From NCBI RefSeq assembly GCF_020103725.1, contig NZ_JAHXBG010000008.1, positions 248,001 to 312,000 of the forward strand: a DNA stretch of 64,000 bases, given 5' to 3'. The stretch comes from Hyalangium gracile (GTDB taxonomy: Bacteria > Myxococcota > Myxococcia > Myxococcales > Myxococcaceae). Made by a program: the position numbers and the translations under genes. Positions 1-8,662 of this stretch are shown here, piece by piece. The notes below the pieces were generated by a model that was not told the DNA's origin, searched no databases, and saw only the letters and a program-made list of their open reading frames with translations. The number at the start of each line of letters is the position of its first letter. Positions within the stretch are counted from its first letter, which is position 1.

Positions 1-237
1 GCGGCGGTGGCGCTGGGGGCGGGCCGGCAGCGGGTGGACAGCCTCATCGATCCCGCGGTGGGCTTCACGCTGCTGCGCAAGGTGGGCGAGCCGGTGAAGG
101 CCGGCGAGCCGGTGGTGCGCGTGCACTACAACAACGAGGGTCCGCTGAGGGACGTGAAGGAGCGGCTGCTCTCGGCCTACCGCTTCGGTCCTCAGGCGCC
201 CGCGCCGCGCCCGCTCATCGTCGAACGCCTGGAGTAG
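1..237 (+). CDS. Pyrimidine-nucleoside (thymidine) phosphorylase, C-terminal end
   Basis: The reading frame is open from base 1, so only the last 78 residues are present. They contain the ALGAGR stretch followed by D-x-x-I-D-P-A-V-G and the VRVHYNN-like strand typical of the C-terminal alpha/beta domain of thymidine/pyrimidine-nucleoside phosphorylases (DeoA/Pdp family). These enzymes split pyrimidine nucleosides with phosphate into base and (deoxy)ribose 1-phosphate in the cytoplasm. The catalytic half lies outside the window, so deoA and pdp cannot be told apart. A Tsx-like nucleoside porin follows, and purine nucleoside phosphorylase and cytidine deaminase lie 7-9 kb on, which supports a nucleoside-salvage role. 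Confidence 0.8.
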   Translation, partial: AAVALGAGRQRVDSLIDPAVGFTLLRKVGEPVKAGEPVVRVHYNNEGPLRDVKERLLSAYRFGPQAPAPRPLIVERLE

Positions 238-325
238 GCCTCACGAGCACCTCGCGTGTCATGAGTCCTTGATGACGTGGGGGGTCTTGTGGGAGATCGC
301 TCGCGCCATCCGGGAGGGGTGCCAC

Positions 326-1213
326 ATGACTCGCAACCTGCTGTTCCTCGCCACACTCGTCGCCGTCTTCCTGTCTCCGGTTCAAGCTCAAGCGGGTGTG
401 TGGTTCGAGGTTCTCCACGCCCCCTGCTGGACGGGGGACGAGAACAACGTGAAGCACCCCACCGAGGGCGACCTGACGTACGGTCGCTACCGGGGCGCCG
501 TCGACTGCTTCAACGACGACTTCAACGGCCGCGGCTCGCGCACCATCCTGTCCATCAAGGCGTTCCAGGCCTGGGAGTACGGGACGATGTTCCTGTACTA
601 CGACATCACCGGCCCCTGGAATGGCGCGAACTCCAAGACGGACGGCGCGGATGATCGCGCCAACGAGCGCGGCGGCTTCTTCGGCGGCATCACCACGACG
701 GTGTCCCCCAAGAAGATCGGCGAGAAGATCGCCGGCCGCCAGTTCGACTGGGGCCCCATCGCCGACCTGGAGATCAAGTACGAGATGGAGCACGTCGCGA
801 AGTTCGGCATGCTCAACTACTACGGCCTGCAGTGGGGCCTGAAGGCGCCGTTCCTGGACTTCCTGACGGTGACCACGGTGATCCGCGACGACAGCGTGTT
901 CAAGGGCATCGACTTCCAGGTGGGCGCGGCGTGGCAGAAGTCGTTCTCCATCGCCAGCCAGGACTTCATCTTCGCCGGCTTCTTCCAGGCGGGCCTGTTC
1001 GGCGAGGGCGAGGGCGTGGGCAACTTCGAGGGCAGCAAGGGCAACCAGTTCTTCCTCTCCCAGCCGCAGCTGCTCTGGGACTTCGGCAAGCCCATCGGCT
1101 TCACGCCGGGCAAGCTGTACGCCGGCTTCGAGTACCAGCTCGCCTTCAACCGCTACCTGATCGGCGGCAAGACGGAGAACGTGCTCCAGGGCATGCTCCG
1201 CTGGAACATCTGA
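326..1213 (+). CDS. Tsx-like outer-membrane nucleoside channel
   Basis: A 295-residue protein with a clear signal peptide (basic MTRN, hydrophobic stretch, cut near AQA-G at about residue 22). The rest has the alternating aromatic/polar pattern of an outer-membrane beta-barrel. It includes a FFGGI-x(13)-G motif, an RQFDWGP segment and a C-terminal strand ending in an aromatic residue (MLRWNI). Layout and length fit the Tsx/OmpK channel family (PF03502), which passes nucleosides across the outer membrane. The ATG at 326 is preferred to the in-frame ATG at 269 because GGGAGGGG lies just upstream and the signal peptide begins here. A pyrimidine-nucleoside phosphorylase immediately upstream supports coupled uptake and breakdown. 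The family call rests on pattern recognition. Confidence 0.65.
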   Translation: MTRNLLFLATLVAVFLSPVQAQAGVWFEVLHAPCWTGDENNVKHPTEGDLTYGRYRGAVDCFNDDFNGRGSRTILSIKAFQAWEYGTMFLYYDITGPWNGANSKTDGADDRANERGGFFGGITTTVSPKKIGEKIAGRQFDWGPIADLEIKYEMEHVAKFGMLNYYGLQWGLKAPFLDFLTVTTVIRDDSVFKGIDFQVGAAWQKSFSIASQDFIFAGFFQAGLFGEGEGVGNFEGSKGNQFFLSQPQLLWDFGKPIGFTPGKLYAGFEYQLAFNRYLIGGKTENVLQGMLRWNI

Positions 1214-1228
1214 GCCGGTCGTAGGTCA

Positions 1229-1257
1229 GTCCCCGCGCGAGGTTCTCGTGCGGGGAC
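1229..1257 (+). terminator. Strong GC hairpin after the Tsx-like gene
   Basis: A 13-bp hairpin (GTCCCCGCGCGAG, 3-nt loop, CTCGTGCGGGGAC, with one G-T pair) starts 15 bp after the stop codon. There is no long T tract, as is common for high-GC terminators. It could also block read-through into the protease gene that follows. Confidence 0.65.
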
Positions 1258-1292
1258 GCAGTGAAGCAGTCGTTGACGTGCGGGGGGATGAG

Positions 1293-3128
1293 ATGAGCGA
1301 GTCGTTCGAGGCCAGGTGCCTCCGGTGCGGTGCGCCGGATCCAGGGGACAAGCCGCGGTGCATCTGTGGCGCCAGTCTCCTGGTGGATGTGTTGTTGAAG
1401 CAGCCCATGGAGGATGAGCGCCAGCGCTTCGTGATGGCGCGCGCCCTGGCCCTGCTGGGACCGCCGGCGCCGGCGTTCTCCCAGGCGCGGGTCGCGCTGG
1501 GCATTCCCGGAGAGCGCCTGGTGCGTGGCGCCTCGCGGGTGTTCGCCGAGAAGATCGTCGCGGTGCTCTCCGAGCATGGAGCCCAGGCGGTCCTCCAGCA
1601 AGCGGAGCAGTCCGTCGTGCAGCCCGCCGCCGCGCCTCCCCGGAGCTCGGCACGCTCCGCGCTGATGGCGGTGTTCCTGCTCGTGGTCGTCGCCGGGGCG
1701 GGACACCGGCTCTGGACCTCCCAGTCCGCCGAGATCCAGAAACAGGTGGCGTTCGGGCTCGGGGCTCCCTCGCTGGCTCCCGCGGAGTCCGGCAAGCCCG
1801 CCTGGCTGACGACGCAGGAGATCTCCCAGCGAGCCTCTCCCAGCACGCTGAGCCTGCGCTGTGGAGGGCAGATGGGCTCCGGCTTCTTCGTGGAGCCGGA
1901 GCTGGCGCTCACCAATGCGCATGTGGCCTGCCCGCTGGGGAAGACCATGACCGTGGTGCTGCCCGATGGCCGCCAGCTCATTGGGGAGACCCTGGCGCGG
2001 GACGAGGAGCTGGATCTCGCGACCGTGCGGGTGGTGGGCGCCAAGGCGGTGCCGCTGAAGCTGGGGGATGTCACGCGCCTTCAGCCCGGAGATCCGCTCG
2101 TCTTCATCGGCAGCCCCAAGGGGCTGGACTTCACCGTCCACGAGGGGAAGGTGGGCTTCGTGGGGCGGCACTACCTGGGGCTCGGCTACGTGCAGTTCAA
2201 CGCGTCGGTGAACCCCGGCAACAGCGGGGGACCACTCCTGGATGGGCGCGGCGAGGTGGTGGGCGTCGTCTCCCTGAAGATCGAGAACGCGGACGGCCTG
2301 GGGCTGGCGCTGCCCATTCCGTACGCCAGCAAGCTCATCCCCGTGAGTGCGTCTCCCGAGGCGACCGCTCGCTGGGAGGAGTTGCTGGCGCGTGTGGAGC
2401 GTGAAGAGGCGCGGGAGGTCGAGTCCTTCAAGGTGGAGACGTCCCGGCCGGTGCTGGCCTCGGTGAAGGAGGCCCCAAACGTCGGGCTCGTCGTACTGAT
2501 CGTCGAGCGCTTCGACGCCCCTCCGTCTCGCAAGAGGCATGGTCTGGTGCTCCAGACGAAGGATGAGACGTGCGCGATGCCCGCGGACTTCGAGTTCTGG
2601 CTGCCCATCCAGGAGGCGATGGAGCGCGAGAAGGACTCGCGCCGCATGCGCTGGATCGCCTCTCGTGGAATCACCGAGGGGCTCTACGTGGGCGCTGCCC
2701 GGCTCCCCGTCGAGGACTGCTCCCTGCCGGAGGTGGGGAAGGCCTGGCTGAAAGTGGATGGGGCGGGCGACGAGGAGTTCGACCGGTATGAGCTGCCTCT
2801 GCAGGCCGTGACGACCGCTCGCGGGGTGTGGAACCGCAACAAGCGAGGCATCAAGGCGTGGGAGCAGACGCTCTGGCAGGCGAGGGTGGAGAATGATCGC
2901 TCGCGGGAGGATGCCGAGCAGTGGCGCGCCTCCTTCCGCCGGGCGCGTGAGCGGCTCTCCCGGGCCGAGGAGGCGAAGCGACGGTTGGAGGAGGACGCGG
3001 CCGCTGGCAGGTACGTGCGCCAGAAGCTCTCCGAGGCCGAGGCGGAGCTGAAGCTCGCCAACCAGCAGCTCGCGGAGCTCGAGCGCTATGCCTCCGACAA
3101 GCGGGTGCCGGAGGAGTGGCGGCAGTAG
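1293..3128 (+). CDS. Membrane-anchored HtrA-like serine protease with N-terminal zinc ribbon
   Basis: A 611-residue protein. Residues 8-25 hold a zinc ribbon (CLRCG...CICG). A single membrane segment follows near residues 125-145. A trypsin-like S1C (DegP/HtrA-type) domain spans about 185-350 with all three catalytic residues visible: His in TNAHVACP, Asp in ELDLATVR and Ser in NPGNSGGP. The last about 90 residues are charged and predicted to form a coiled coil. No PDZ domain is apparent, unlike standard DegP. The chosen ATG has GGGGGGATGAG just upstream; an in-frame GTG at 1248 is less likely because it falls inside the terminator hairpin. The zinc ribbon lies in the cytoplasm, so the protease domain would face the periplasm. 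Substrates are unknown. Confidence 0.85.
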   Translation: MSESFEARCLRCGAPDPGDKPRCICGASLLVDVLLKQPMEDERQRFVMARALALLGPPAPAFSQARVALGIPGERLVRGASRVFAEKIVAVLSEHGAQAVLQQAEQSVVQPAAAPPRSSARSALMAVFLLVVVAGAGHRLWTSQSAEIQKQVAFGLGAPSLAPAESGKPAWLTTQEISQRASPSTLSLRCGGQMGSGFFVEPELALTNAHVACPLGKTMTVVLPDGRQLIGETLARDEELDLATVRVVGAKAVPLKLGDVTRLQPGDPLVFIGSPKGLDFTVHEGKVGFVGRHYLGLGYVQFNASVNPGNSGGPLLDGRGEVVGVVSLKIENADGLGLALPIPYASKLIPVSASPEATARWEELLARVEREEAREVESFKVETSRPVLASVKEAPNVGLVVLIVERFDAPPSRKRHGLVLQTKDETCAMPADFEFWLPIQEAMEREKDSRRMRWIASRGITEGLYVGAARLPVEDCSLPEVGKAWLKVDGAGDEEFDRYELPLQAVTTARGVWNRNKRGIKAWEQTLWQARVENDRSREDAEQWRASFRRARERLSRAEEAKRRLEEDAAAGRYVRQKLSEAEAELKLANQQLAELERYASDKRVPEEWRQ

Positions 3129-3140
3129 CGCGCGGAGCCC

Positions 3141-3164
3141 GCCGCCCGGGCGTCACCGGGCGGC
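3141..3164. terminator. Bidirectional hairpin between convergent genes
   Basis: A perfect 9-bp inverted repeat (GCCGCCCGG, 6-nt loop, CCGGGCGGC) lies between the protease gene and the convergent glycosyltransferase-like gene and overlaps the stop codon of the latter. It would fold in RNA from either strand. Confidence 0.55.
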
Positions 3165-4217
3165 CAGGGCGTCCAGCTCGGCGACCAGGGCGGGCACGTT
3201 GCCACGAGGCACCGTCCGGCAGGGCAGGAAGCCGGACGAGCGATCCGTGGCGATGACCGGGATGCCCCGAGCCACCGCTCGCGCCAGCTCGGGCGGGTGG
3301 CTCTCGCACCAGGAGGGGGCGAGCACCACGTCCACTCCGTGGAGCGTCCGCTGTACCTCCGCCGTCACCCGTCTCACCCGCGGGTGGTGGAGGTGCTTCG
3401 GGTCCGTCCCCTCGGCGGGCCGCACCCACAGGCTCCACTGGGGCCGCGCCTCGATGGCCGCCAGCGCTTCCCGCAGTCCGCCTCGCGCGAGCGCAGGGCC
3501 CGCGAGCAGCGCCACCTGGAGCGTGTGAGGCTCGAGGGAGCCCCTCGGCGGTGGCCTGGTGGTGCCGGCGTCCTCCTGGAGCGGAGGCAGCTCCCGGATC
3601 AGCTCGGGCGCGTGGCCCGCGGCCATCAGCCGCTCGCGGCAGAACTCGCCTCGCACCCAGAGCTCGTCCGCCAGCACCCGCTCCGCCTCCTGCCGCGCCA
3701 CGTCCTCCGCCGAGGCGCGGTGGTTGCGCAGGAACGCCTCCTCCGGGTGCCTCGAGGCCGCCTCGTCCAGGTCCGCGTGCAGCGCTCTCAGGGTGGGCAG
3801 GTCCTCCACCAGCACGCAGCGCGCCCCCCGGCTGCGAGCCAGGGCGAACACTTCCCGCGCGCACAGCGAGGGCGCGAGCACCGTCTCCACCGAGCGAGGC
3901 AGCAGCGTCGCCACCGCCTGCGCCACCCGCCTGCGCAGCGCGAAGCGCGCCCGGAAGGTCGCCGCCGTCGAGGGCGCCGCCAGCCGCATGCCCGCCTCCA
4001 CCGCCGCCCACCCTGGCAGCCCCCACACCCGGAAGCCCTCGGGCACCGGGAGCGTCCTGCGCTTCCAGGCCGTGCGCAGTCGCGCGGGGGCAGGCACTCG
4101 CAGGGGCAGGGACGGAAGCGCCCACGGTGCCACCACCTCGCCCCCGCGCTCGGACTTCAGCAAGGACGGGAGCTGGTGGAGCCACGGCGCGGGCTCTGGC
4201 GCGAGGACCAGGTTCAT
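3153..4217 (-). CDS. Glycosyltransferase-like protein (GT-B, group 1 type)
   Basis: A 354-residue protein with two Rossmann-like halves. The N-terminal half begins MNLVLAPEPAPW. The C-terminal half has strands such as TLQVALLAGPALARGG and a terminal block (VLAPSWCESHPPELARAVARGIPVIATD) that resembles the nucleotide-sugar binding E-x(7)-E region of group 1 glycosyltransferases. It starts inside the stop codon of the VanW gene upstream (ATGA overlap), so the two are translationally coupled. Both may act on cell-envelope polymers. The exact donor and acceptor cannot be read from the sequence. The family call is moderate because overall similarity to well-known members is weak. Confidence 0.6.
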   Translation of the reverse strand: MNLVLAPEPAPWLHQLPSLLKSERGGEVVAPWALPSLPLRVPAPARLRTAWKRRTLPVPEGFRVWGLPGWAAVEAGMRLAAPSTAATFRARFALRRRVAQAVATLLPRSVETVLAPSLCAREVFALARSRGARCVLVEDLPTLRALHADLDEAASRHPEEAFLRNHRASAEDVARQEAERVLADELWVRGEFCRERLMAAGHAPELIRELPPLQEDAGTTRPPPRGSLEPHTLQVALLAGPALARGGLREALAAIEARPQWSLWVRPAEGTDPKHLHHPRVRRVTAEVQRTLHGVDVVLAPSWCESHPPELARAVARGIPVIATDRSSGFLPCRTVPRGNVPALVAELDALAAR

Positions 4218-5113
4218 GACGCCGCGCTCCCAGGCTGGGGGACCTCCACCCGCGCGTGGCACGCCGCCTCGCCGCACGTCAGGCACGTGCGCTTGCGCGA
4301 CTCGGGGTTCAGCATCCGCCGGCGGTTCTCTCCGATCGTCCGCTCCTCCAGCACCGCGCCCGTGCCCACCTCCTCCACCCGCCGGACGATGCGGTTGGTG
4401 CGCACCGGGCCCTCGGCCGTCTCCACCACGGCGTCATCCTCGGACCACAGCCGTGCGCGCGTCCGCGGAGCCGCCTCCCCGTGGAGGGTGAGCCGCAGCT
4501 TGCCGCCCTGCACGCGGGCCCCCAGCCGCACCGGCCCCTCCCTCGGCGCCACCACCAGATCCACGTAGGGCCAGGCCACCGTCGCGTCCATGCCCCACAG
4601 CGCCCCTTCCAGCGCAGGCACCGCCTCCAGCGTGTGTCCGTGGCGCTCCAGGATGTGCCAGCCCTGGCGCGCCGCCAGCTCGAAGAGCGCATTGGCCACC
4701 AGGCAGATGCCTCCACCGACGGAGGGAGTCAGGCACCCGCCGCGCAGCGACAGGCCATACCGGTAGCCGGCCTGCTCCGTCAGCCGCCCCAGCGTGCGCC
4801 AGAAGGAGAGCGGCCGATCCGGCGCCAGCAGCAGCCCATCGAAGGCCGGCGCGGCCAGGCGGACGTTGTGCTGCTTGCCTGCCTCCAGCAGCGGATCCGC
4901 CTCCGGATCCGTGCGCGCCATATCCACGGTGTGCGAGGCCAGCAGCACGCTCATGCCCCTGGCCGGCGCCAGCAGGGGACGGGGCCAGCGCTCGGGGGTG
5001 GCGGCCCACCGCACCAGCCGGTTCGCCTGCAGCGCCAGCTGCTTGCTCCGCCGCCACAGCAGCGCGGCCGCGGAGAGATCCACCAGGCGAGGAGCCACTG
5101 TTCGCGAGGACAT
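4214..5113 (-). CDS. VanW family protein
   Basis: A 299-residue protein with the VanW domain signature: S-F-W-x(3)-G followed by GYRYGLSLRGG, then SVGGGICLVANALFELA, then an ERHGHTLE stretch and a GMDATVAWPYVDL strand. The C-terminus has a CLTCGEAACH motif that may bind a metal. VanW proteins accompany some vancomycin-resistance loci, but their biochemical role is not settled. The ATG at 5113 is preferred over the GTG at 5194 because a GGAG lies 8 bp upstream and the longer version lacks conserved sequence. The gene overlaps the downstream glycosyltransferase-like gene by 4 bp and is divergent from a hybrid histidine kinase. Confidence 0.85.
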   Translation of the reverse strand: MSSRTVAPRLVDLSAAALLWRRSKQLALQANRLVRWAATPERWPRPLLAPARGMSVLLASHTVDMARTDPEADPLLEAGKQHNVRLAAPAFDGLLLAPDRPLSFWRTLGRLTEQAGYRYGLSLRGGCLTPSVGGGICLVANALFELAARQGWHILERHGHTLEAVPALEGALWGMDATVAWPYVDLVVAPREGPVRLGARVQGGKLRLTLHGEAAPRTRARLWSEDDAVVETAEGPVRTNRIVRRVEEVGTGAVLEERTIGENRRRMLNPESRKRTCLTCGEAACHARVEVPQPGSAAS

Positions 5114-5221
5114 GTCCGTCTCCGGTGCAAGGCCACGGCCAGCCAGCGGAGCAAAGCCCGAAAGGGCAGGGAGACGTAAGGCCTTCACTGCCACACATGC
5201 AGCCCGGTGGTCCCAAGGGTA

Positions 5222-5289
5222 TTTGTTCAGAAGCGAGCTTGGGTGAAATAGTCTGGCTTCAATTATTCAATCAGGGCGGTATAGCACCG
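5222..5289 (+). promoter_or_regulatory. AT-rich promoter region of the hybrid kinase gene
   Basis: This stretch stands out as AT-rich in an otherwise GC-rich region between two divergent genes. It holds a sigma70-like TTGGGT, 16-bp spacer, AATTAT. The boundaries are tentative, but its presence argues that the kinase starts at about 5290 rather than further upstream. Confidence 0.4.
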
Positions 5290-7395
5290 GTGTTGGAGTC
5301 AACGGACGAAGCACTCGCGGAGAGGGCCTCCGCGGCGGAGCGAGGCCTCGCGGTCCAACGCGTGCTGATCGTCGCGGCCGGGTGGATCACCTACCCCCTG
5401 CTGGATCACACCGGGACGACTCCCTGGCTGGCATACCTGCTGCTGAGCCTCGCCACGCTCTACTCCCTCGGCGTCTTCCTGCTGAAGCCCTACCGCCGGG
5501 ACACGGTGCGGCCCTCGTCCCTGGTGACGTCGATCAGTGACGTGCTCATCACGCTCTTGTGGCTGTACGCCACCGGCGGCGTGCTCTCCCCCTATGTCAT
5601 CACCCTGCCGCTGGGGGTGATCACCGTCGGCATCCGCTTCACGGCGCGGGACACCGCCATCGCCACCGCGGTGGTCGCGAGCGGCTACCTCGTGCTGGTG
5701 TTCCTGATGGGGCAGCTCGTGGAGCACCTGGCCCTGGTGCTGATCCGCCTGAGCTACATCCTGGTGGCTGGCATCCTGGGGCAGCTCGTGGCCCGGCTGG
5801 TGCTCGAGCAGCTCGTGGCCCGGGTCGAGCTCCAGAAGCGGCTGCGGATGGAGGAGCGCCTGTCGAGCAGCGAGGCGGCGCTCGCCGAGGCCCAGGCCAT
5901 CGCCCACACGGGGAGCTGGAACTGGGAGTTCGCCACGGACCAGCACACCTGGTCCGCCGAGCTCTATCGCATCCTGGGCCGAGCCCCCGGCGAGCCGGTC
6001 CGGCACGACTCCTTCGTCCAGAGCATCCATGCCGAGGAGCAGGCCTCGCTCCAGCTCGCGCTGGCGCAGGCCCGCGCGGACCGGCGGCCCTTCCATGGCG
6101 AGTACCGCCTGGTGCGGCCGTCGGGCGGGGTGCGCTGGGGCCACCTCAAGGGGCAGGTGGTGACGGACGCGCGGGGCGAGCCGGTGCGCATGAGCGGCAC
6201 CCTGCAGGACATCACCGAGCGCAAGACGATGGAGAAGCGCCTCATGGTGGCCGATCGCATGGCCGCCCTGGGCACGCTGGCGGGGGGCATCGCCCACGAG
6301 ATCAACAACCCGCTCACCTTCATCACCAGCAACCTGGTCTACCTGGAGGAGAGCCTGGACTCCCAAGCCGCCAAGCAGCTGCCCATCCAAGAAGAGCTCC
6401 GAGGCGCCGTCTCCGATGCGCGCGAGGGCGCCGAGCGCGTGCGCAACATCGTGCGCGATCTCAAGACGTTCTCCCGCGTCGACGAGGCCCGGCTCCAGCC
6501 GATCGACGTCCACAAGGGCCTGGAGTTCTCCATCAACGTCGCCGCCCAGGAGTTGCGCGCGCGCGCCCAGCTGGTGAAGGACTTCCAGCCCGTCCCGTTC
6601 GTGCTCGGAGACGAGACGCGGCTGGGGCAGGTCTTCCTCAACCTCCTGGTGAACGCCGCGCAGGCCATTCCCGACGGCCGCCCCGAGGCGCACACCATCA
6701 CGGTCCGCACCCGGCTGGAGGAGTCGGGGCACGTCCTGGTGGAGATCTCCGACACGGGGATGGGCATCCCGCCGGAGATCCTCGAGCACATCTTCGAGCC
6801 GTTCTTCACCACCAAGCCCGCCGGGGTGGGCACGGGGCTGGGCCTGTCCATCTGCCACGGCATCGTGACGTCGCTCGGGGGGAAGATCACCGTCCGGAGC
6901 GAGGTCGGCCGGGGCACCACCTTCACCGTGACGCTGCCCGCCACCGAGACGTCCCCGGCCACCACCGCCGAGAGGCCCCCCGCCGCCATGAGCCCCCAAC
7001 GCGCACGCCTCCTGATCGTGGATGACGAGCCCATGGTCGCCGCCTCCCTCAGCCGACCGCTCCGCACGGAGTACGACGTGACGACCAGCTCGGGGCCCGA
7101 GGCGCTCCAGCGGCTGCTGGCCGGCGAGGACTTCGACGTCATCGTCTGCGACCTGGCCATGCCGGACATCAGCGGCATGGAGCTGCACGCGCGGCTGAAG
7201 GAGCAGCGTCCCGCCCTGGCTGACCGGATGATCTTCCTGACGGGGGGCGCGTTCACGGCCCGGGCCCAGGAGTTTCTCGACCAGGCGCGTTATTGGCTCG
7301 AGAAGCCGGTGGAGCTGGCCACGCTCCGCAACCTCCTCCAGGAGGTGATGAAGGCGCCCCCCCGGGGGGGCCCGGACGACAGCTCGGTGGCCTGA
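5290..7395 (+). CDS. Hybrid sensor histidine kinase (membrane sensor, PAS, HisKA, HATPase, REC)
   Basis: About 701 residues. An N-terminal block of about five or six hydrophobic helices (residues 25-185) is followed by a PAS domain (about 205-300, HTGSWNWE). A HisKA domain has the phospho-acceptor His in AHEINNPL (about residue 335). A HATPase domain has N-box LLVNAAQAI, DTGMGIP and GTGLGLS. A C-terminal receiver starts LLIVDDEP with acceptor Asp in VCDLAMPD (about 620) and ends in EKPVE. The receiver makes it a hybrid kinase that would pass phosphate on internally or to a phosphotransfer protein. The start is uncertain: GTG 5290 was chosen because the bases before it look like a promoter, and an ATG at 5197 is the alternative. 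Confidence 0.9.
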   Translation: MLESTDEALAERASAAERGLAVQRVLIVAAGWITYPLLDHTGTTPWLAYLLLSLATLYSLGVFLLKPYRRDTVRPSSLVTSISDVLITLLWLYATGGVLSPYVITLPLGVITVGIRFTARDTAIATAVVASGYLVLVFLMGQLVEHLALVLIRLSYILVAGILGQLVARLVLEQLVARVELQKRLRMEERLSSSEAALAEAQAIAHTGSWNWEFATDQHTWSAELYRILGRAPGEPVRHDSFVQSIHAEEQASLQLALAQARADRRPFHGEYRLVRPSGGVRWGHLKGQVVTDARGEPVRMSGTLQDITERKTMEKRLMVADRMAALGTLAGGIAHEINNPLTFITSNLVYLEESLDSQAAKQLPIQEELRGAVSDAREGAERVRNIVRDLKTFSRVDEARLQPIDVHKGLEFSINVAAQELRARAQLVKDFQPVPFVLGDETRLGQVFLNLLVNAAQAIPDGRPEAHTITVRTRLEESGHVLVEISDTGMGIPPEILEHIFEPFFTTKPAGVGTGLGLSICHGIVTSLGGKITVRSEVGRGTTFTVTLPATETSPATTAERPPAAMSPQRARLLIVDDEPMVAASLSRPLRTEYDVTTSSGPEALQRLLAGEDFDVIVCDLAMPDISGMELHARLKEQRPALADRMIFLTGGAFTARAQEFLDQARYWLEKPVELATLRNLLQEVMKAPPRGGPDDSSVA

Positions 7396-7435
7396 ACCTC
7401 GTCCATTTCGCGGCGGCGTATATGATGCCGGGAAA

Positions 7436-8266
7436 ATGGGGCTTTACGAACAGGTCCAGGAGACGGTGCAGGCCATCCGCCAGCGAGCGGGGGGACTGAC
7501 GCCACGCGTCGGCATCATCCTCGGAAGCGGGCTGGGCGCCTTCGCGGACGGCTTCGGGCGCAAGGTGGTCATCCCCTACCAGGAGCTGCCGCACTTCCCC
7601 CACTCCTCGGTGCCCGGGCATGCGGGCCGGATGGTGGTGGGCGAGGTGGGCGGTGAAGTCGTCGTGGCGATGCAGGGCCGCGTCCACTCCTACGAGGGCT
7701 ACACCTCCACGCAGGTGGCCTTCCCGGCCCGGGTGCTGTGCGCGCTCGGCATCCGGGGGCTGGTGGTGACCAACGCCGCGGGCGGCATCAACACCCAGTT
7801 CGCCCCCGGCGACTTGATGGCCATCACGGACCACATCAACCTGTCCGGGTGGAACGCGCTGACCGGACCGAATGACGAGCGGCTGGGGCCTCGCTTCCCG
7901 GACATGAGCCGGGCTTATGCGCCCTTGCTCCGGGGGCTTCTGCTGGAGGCGGCCCAGCGCACCCAGGTTCCCCTGCGCCAGGGGGTGTATGCCATGGTTG
8001 CGGGCCCCTCCTATGAGACGCCCGCGGAGATTCGCATGCTGCGGACGCTCGGGGCGGATGCGGTGGGCATGAGCACGGTGCCGGAGGCGGTGGCCGCGGG
8101 CCACATGGGCGTACCCGTGGTGGGGATCAGCTGCATCACCAACCTGGCGGCAGGGGTGGGAGACAAGCCCCTGACGCATGAAGAAGTGGCAGAGACGGCA
8201 AACCGGGTGGCGGGTATCTTCTCGCGGCTGCTGACGGACTTTCTTCCTGTGGTGGCACGCGCGTGA
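7436..8266 (+). CDS. punA: Purine nucleoside phosphorylase
   Basis: A 276-residue enzyme of the trimeric (class II) purine nucleoside phosphorylase type. Visible signatures are GIILGSGLGAFAD near the N-terminus, the HSSVPGHAGR phosphate loop, GRVHSYEGY, VTNAAGGIN and the VAGPSYETPAEIRMLR-to-GADAVGMSTVPE block that binds base and ribose. It converts purine (deoxy)nucleosides and phosphate into free base and pentose 1-phosphate. It overlaps the PilZ gene that follows by 4 bp (GTGA), and cytidine deaminase comes next, consistent with a salvage operon. Length is normal for the family. Confidence 0.95.
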   Translation: MGLYEQVQETVQAIRQRAGGLTPRVGIILGSGLGAFADGFGRKVVIPYQELPHFPHSSVPGHAGRMVVGEVGGEVVVAMQGRVHSYEGYTSTQVAFPARVLCALGIRGLVVTNAAGGINTQFAPGDLMAITDHINLSGWNALTGPNDERLGPRFPDMSRAYAPLLRGLLLEAAQRTQVPLRQGVYAMVAGPSYETPAEIRMLRTLGADAVGMSTVPEAVAAGHMGVPVVGISCITNLAAGVGDKPLTHEEVAETANRVAGIFSRLLTDFLPVVARA

Positions 8267-8640
8267 GCAAGGATTCGACAGCGATGGCGGAGAGGACTGA
8301 TTCCACGGGGCCCAAGAACGAGGAGCGGCGCGAGTCGCCTCGGGTGCCCATGAGCTTCCAGGTGCGGCGCGCCGGCAGCGAGGCGACGTTCGAGTCGCAC
8401 CCGGGCGATTTGTCGCTCGGGGGGTGTGCGTTCAAGGGGGCGGGGCTGGAGCCGGGCACGCAGCTGGAGCTGCGCTTCCGCCTGCCCGCCGCCTCGGACG
8501 AGCTGCAGGTGCGCGGCGAGGTGCTGGCCGGCTCGGACGGGAGCGCCACGCGGGTGCGTTTCCTGGACATGGCCGTCGAGGCGGAGCTGGCCATCGCCAG
8601 GCACCTGGACGACATGGAGCTGGCCGCACCGAAGAGCTGA
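8263..8640 (+). CDS. PilZ domain protein
   Basis: A 125-residue protein made almost entirely of one PilZ domain. The N-terminal RR-x-S-P-R-V-P motif and the later D-L-S-L-G-G-C motif fit the RxxxR and (D/N)xSxxG signatures that bind cyclic di-GMP. The GTG start overlaps the punA stop, so translation is coupled. An internal ATG at 8284 would still keep the whole domain. Placing a second-messenger receptor between two nucleoside-salvage genes is unusual and may only reflect co-transcription. Confidence 0.85.
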   Translation: MSKDSTAMAERTDSTGPKNEERRESPRVPMSFQVRRAGSEATFESHPGDLSLGGCAFKGAGLEPGTQLELRFRLPAASDELQVRGEVLAGSDGSATRVRFLDMAVEAELAIARHLDDMELAAPKS

Positions 8641-8662
8641 GCCACTGAGCCCTGGAGGCAGC

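Noticed and set aside
5299-7188. A long minus-strand open frame opposite the first hybrid kinase
   Set aside because: The kinase on the plus strand has every expected motif; the antisense product has none.
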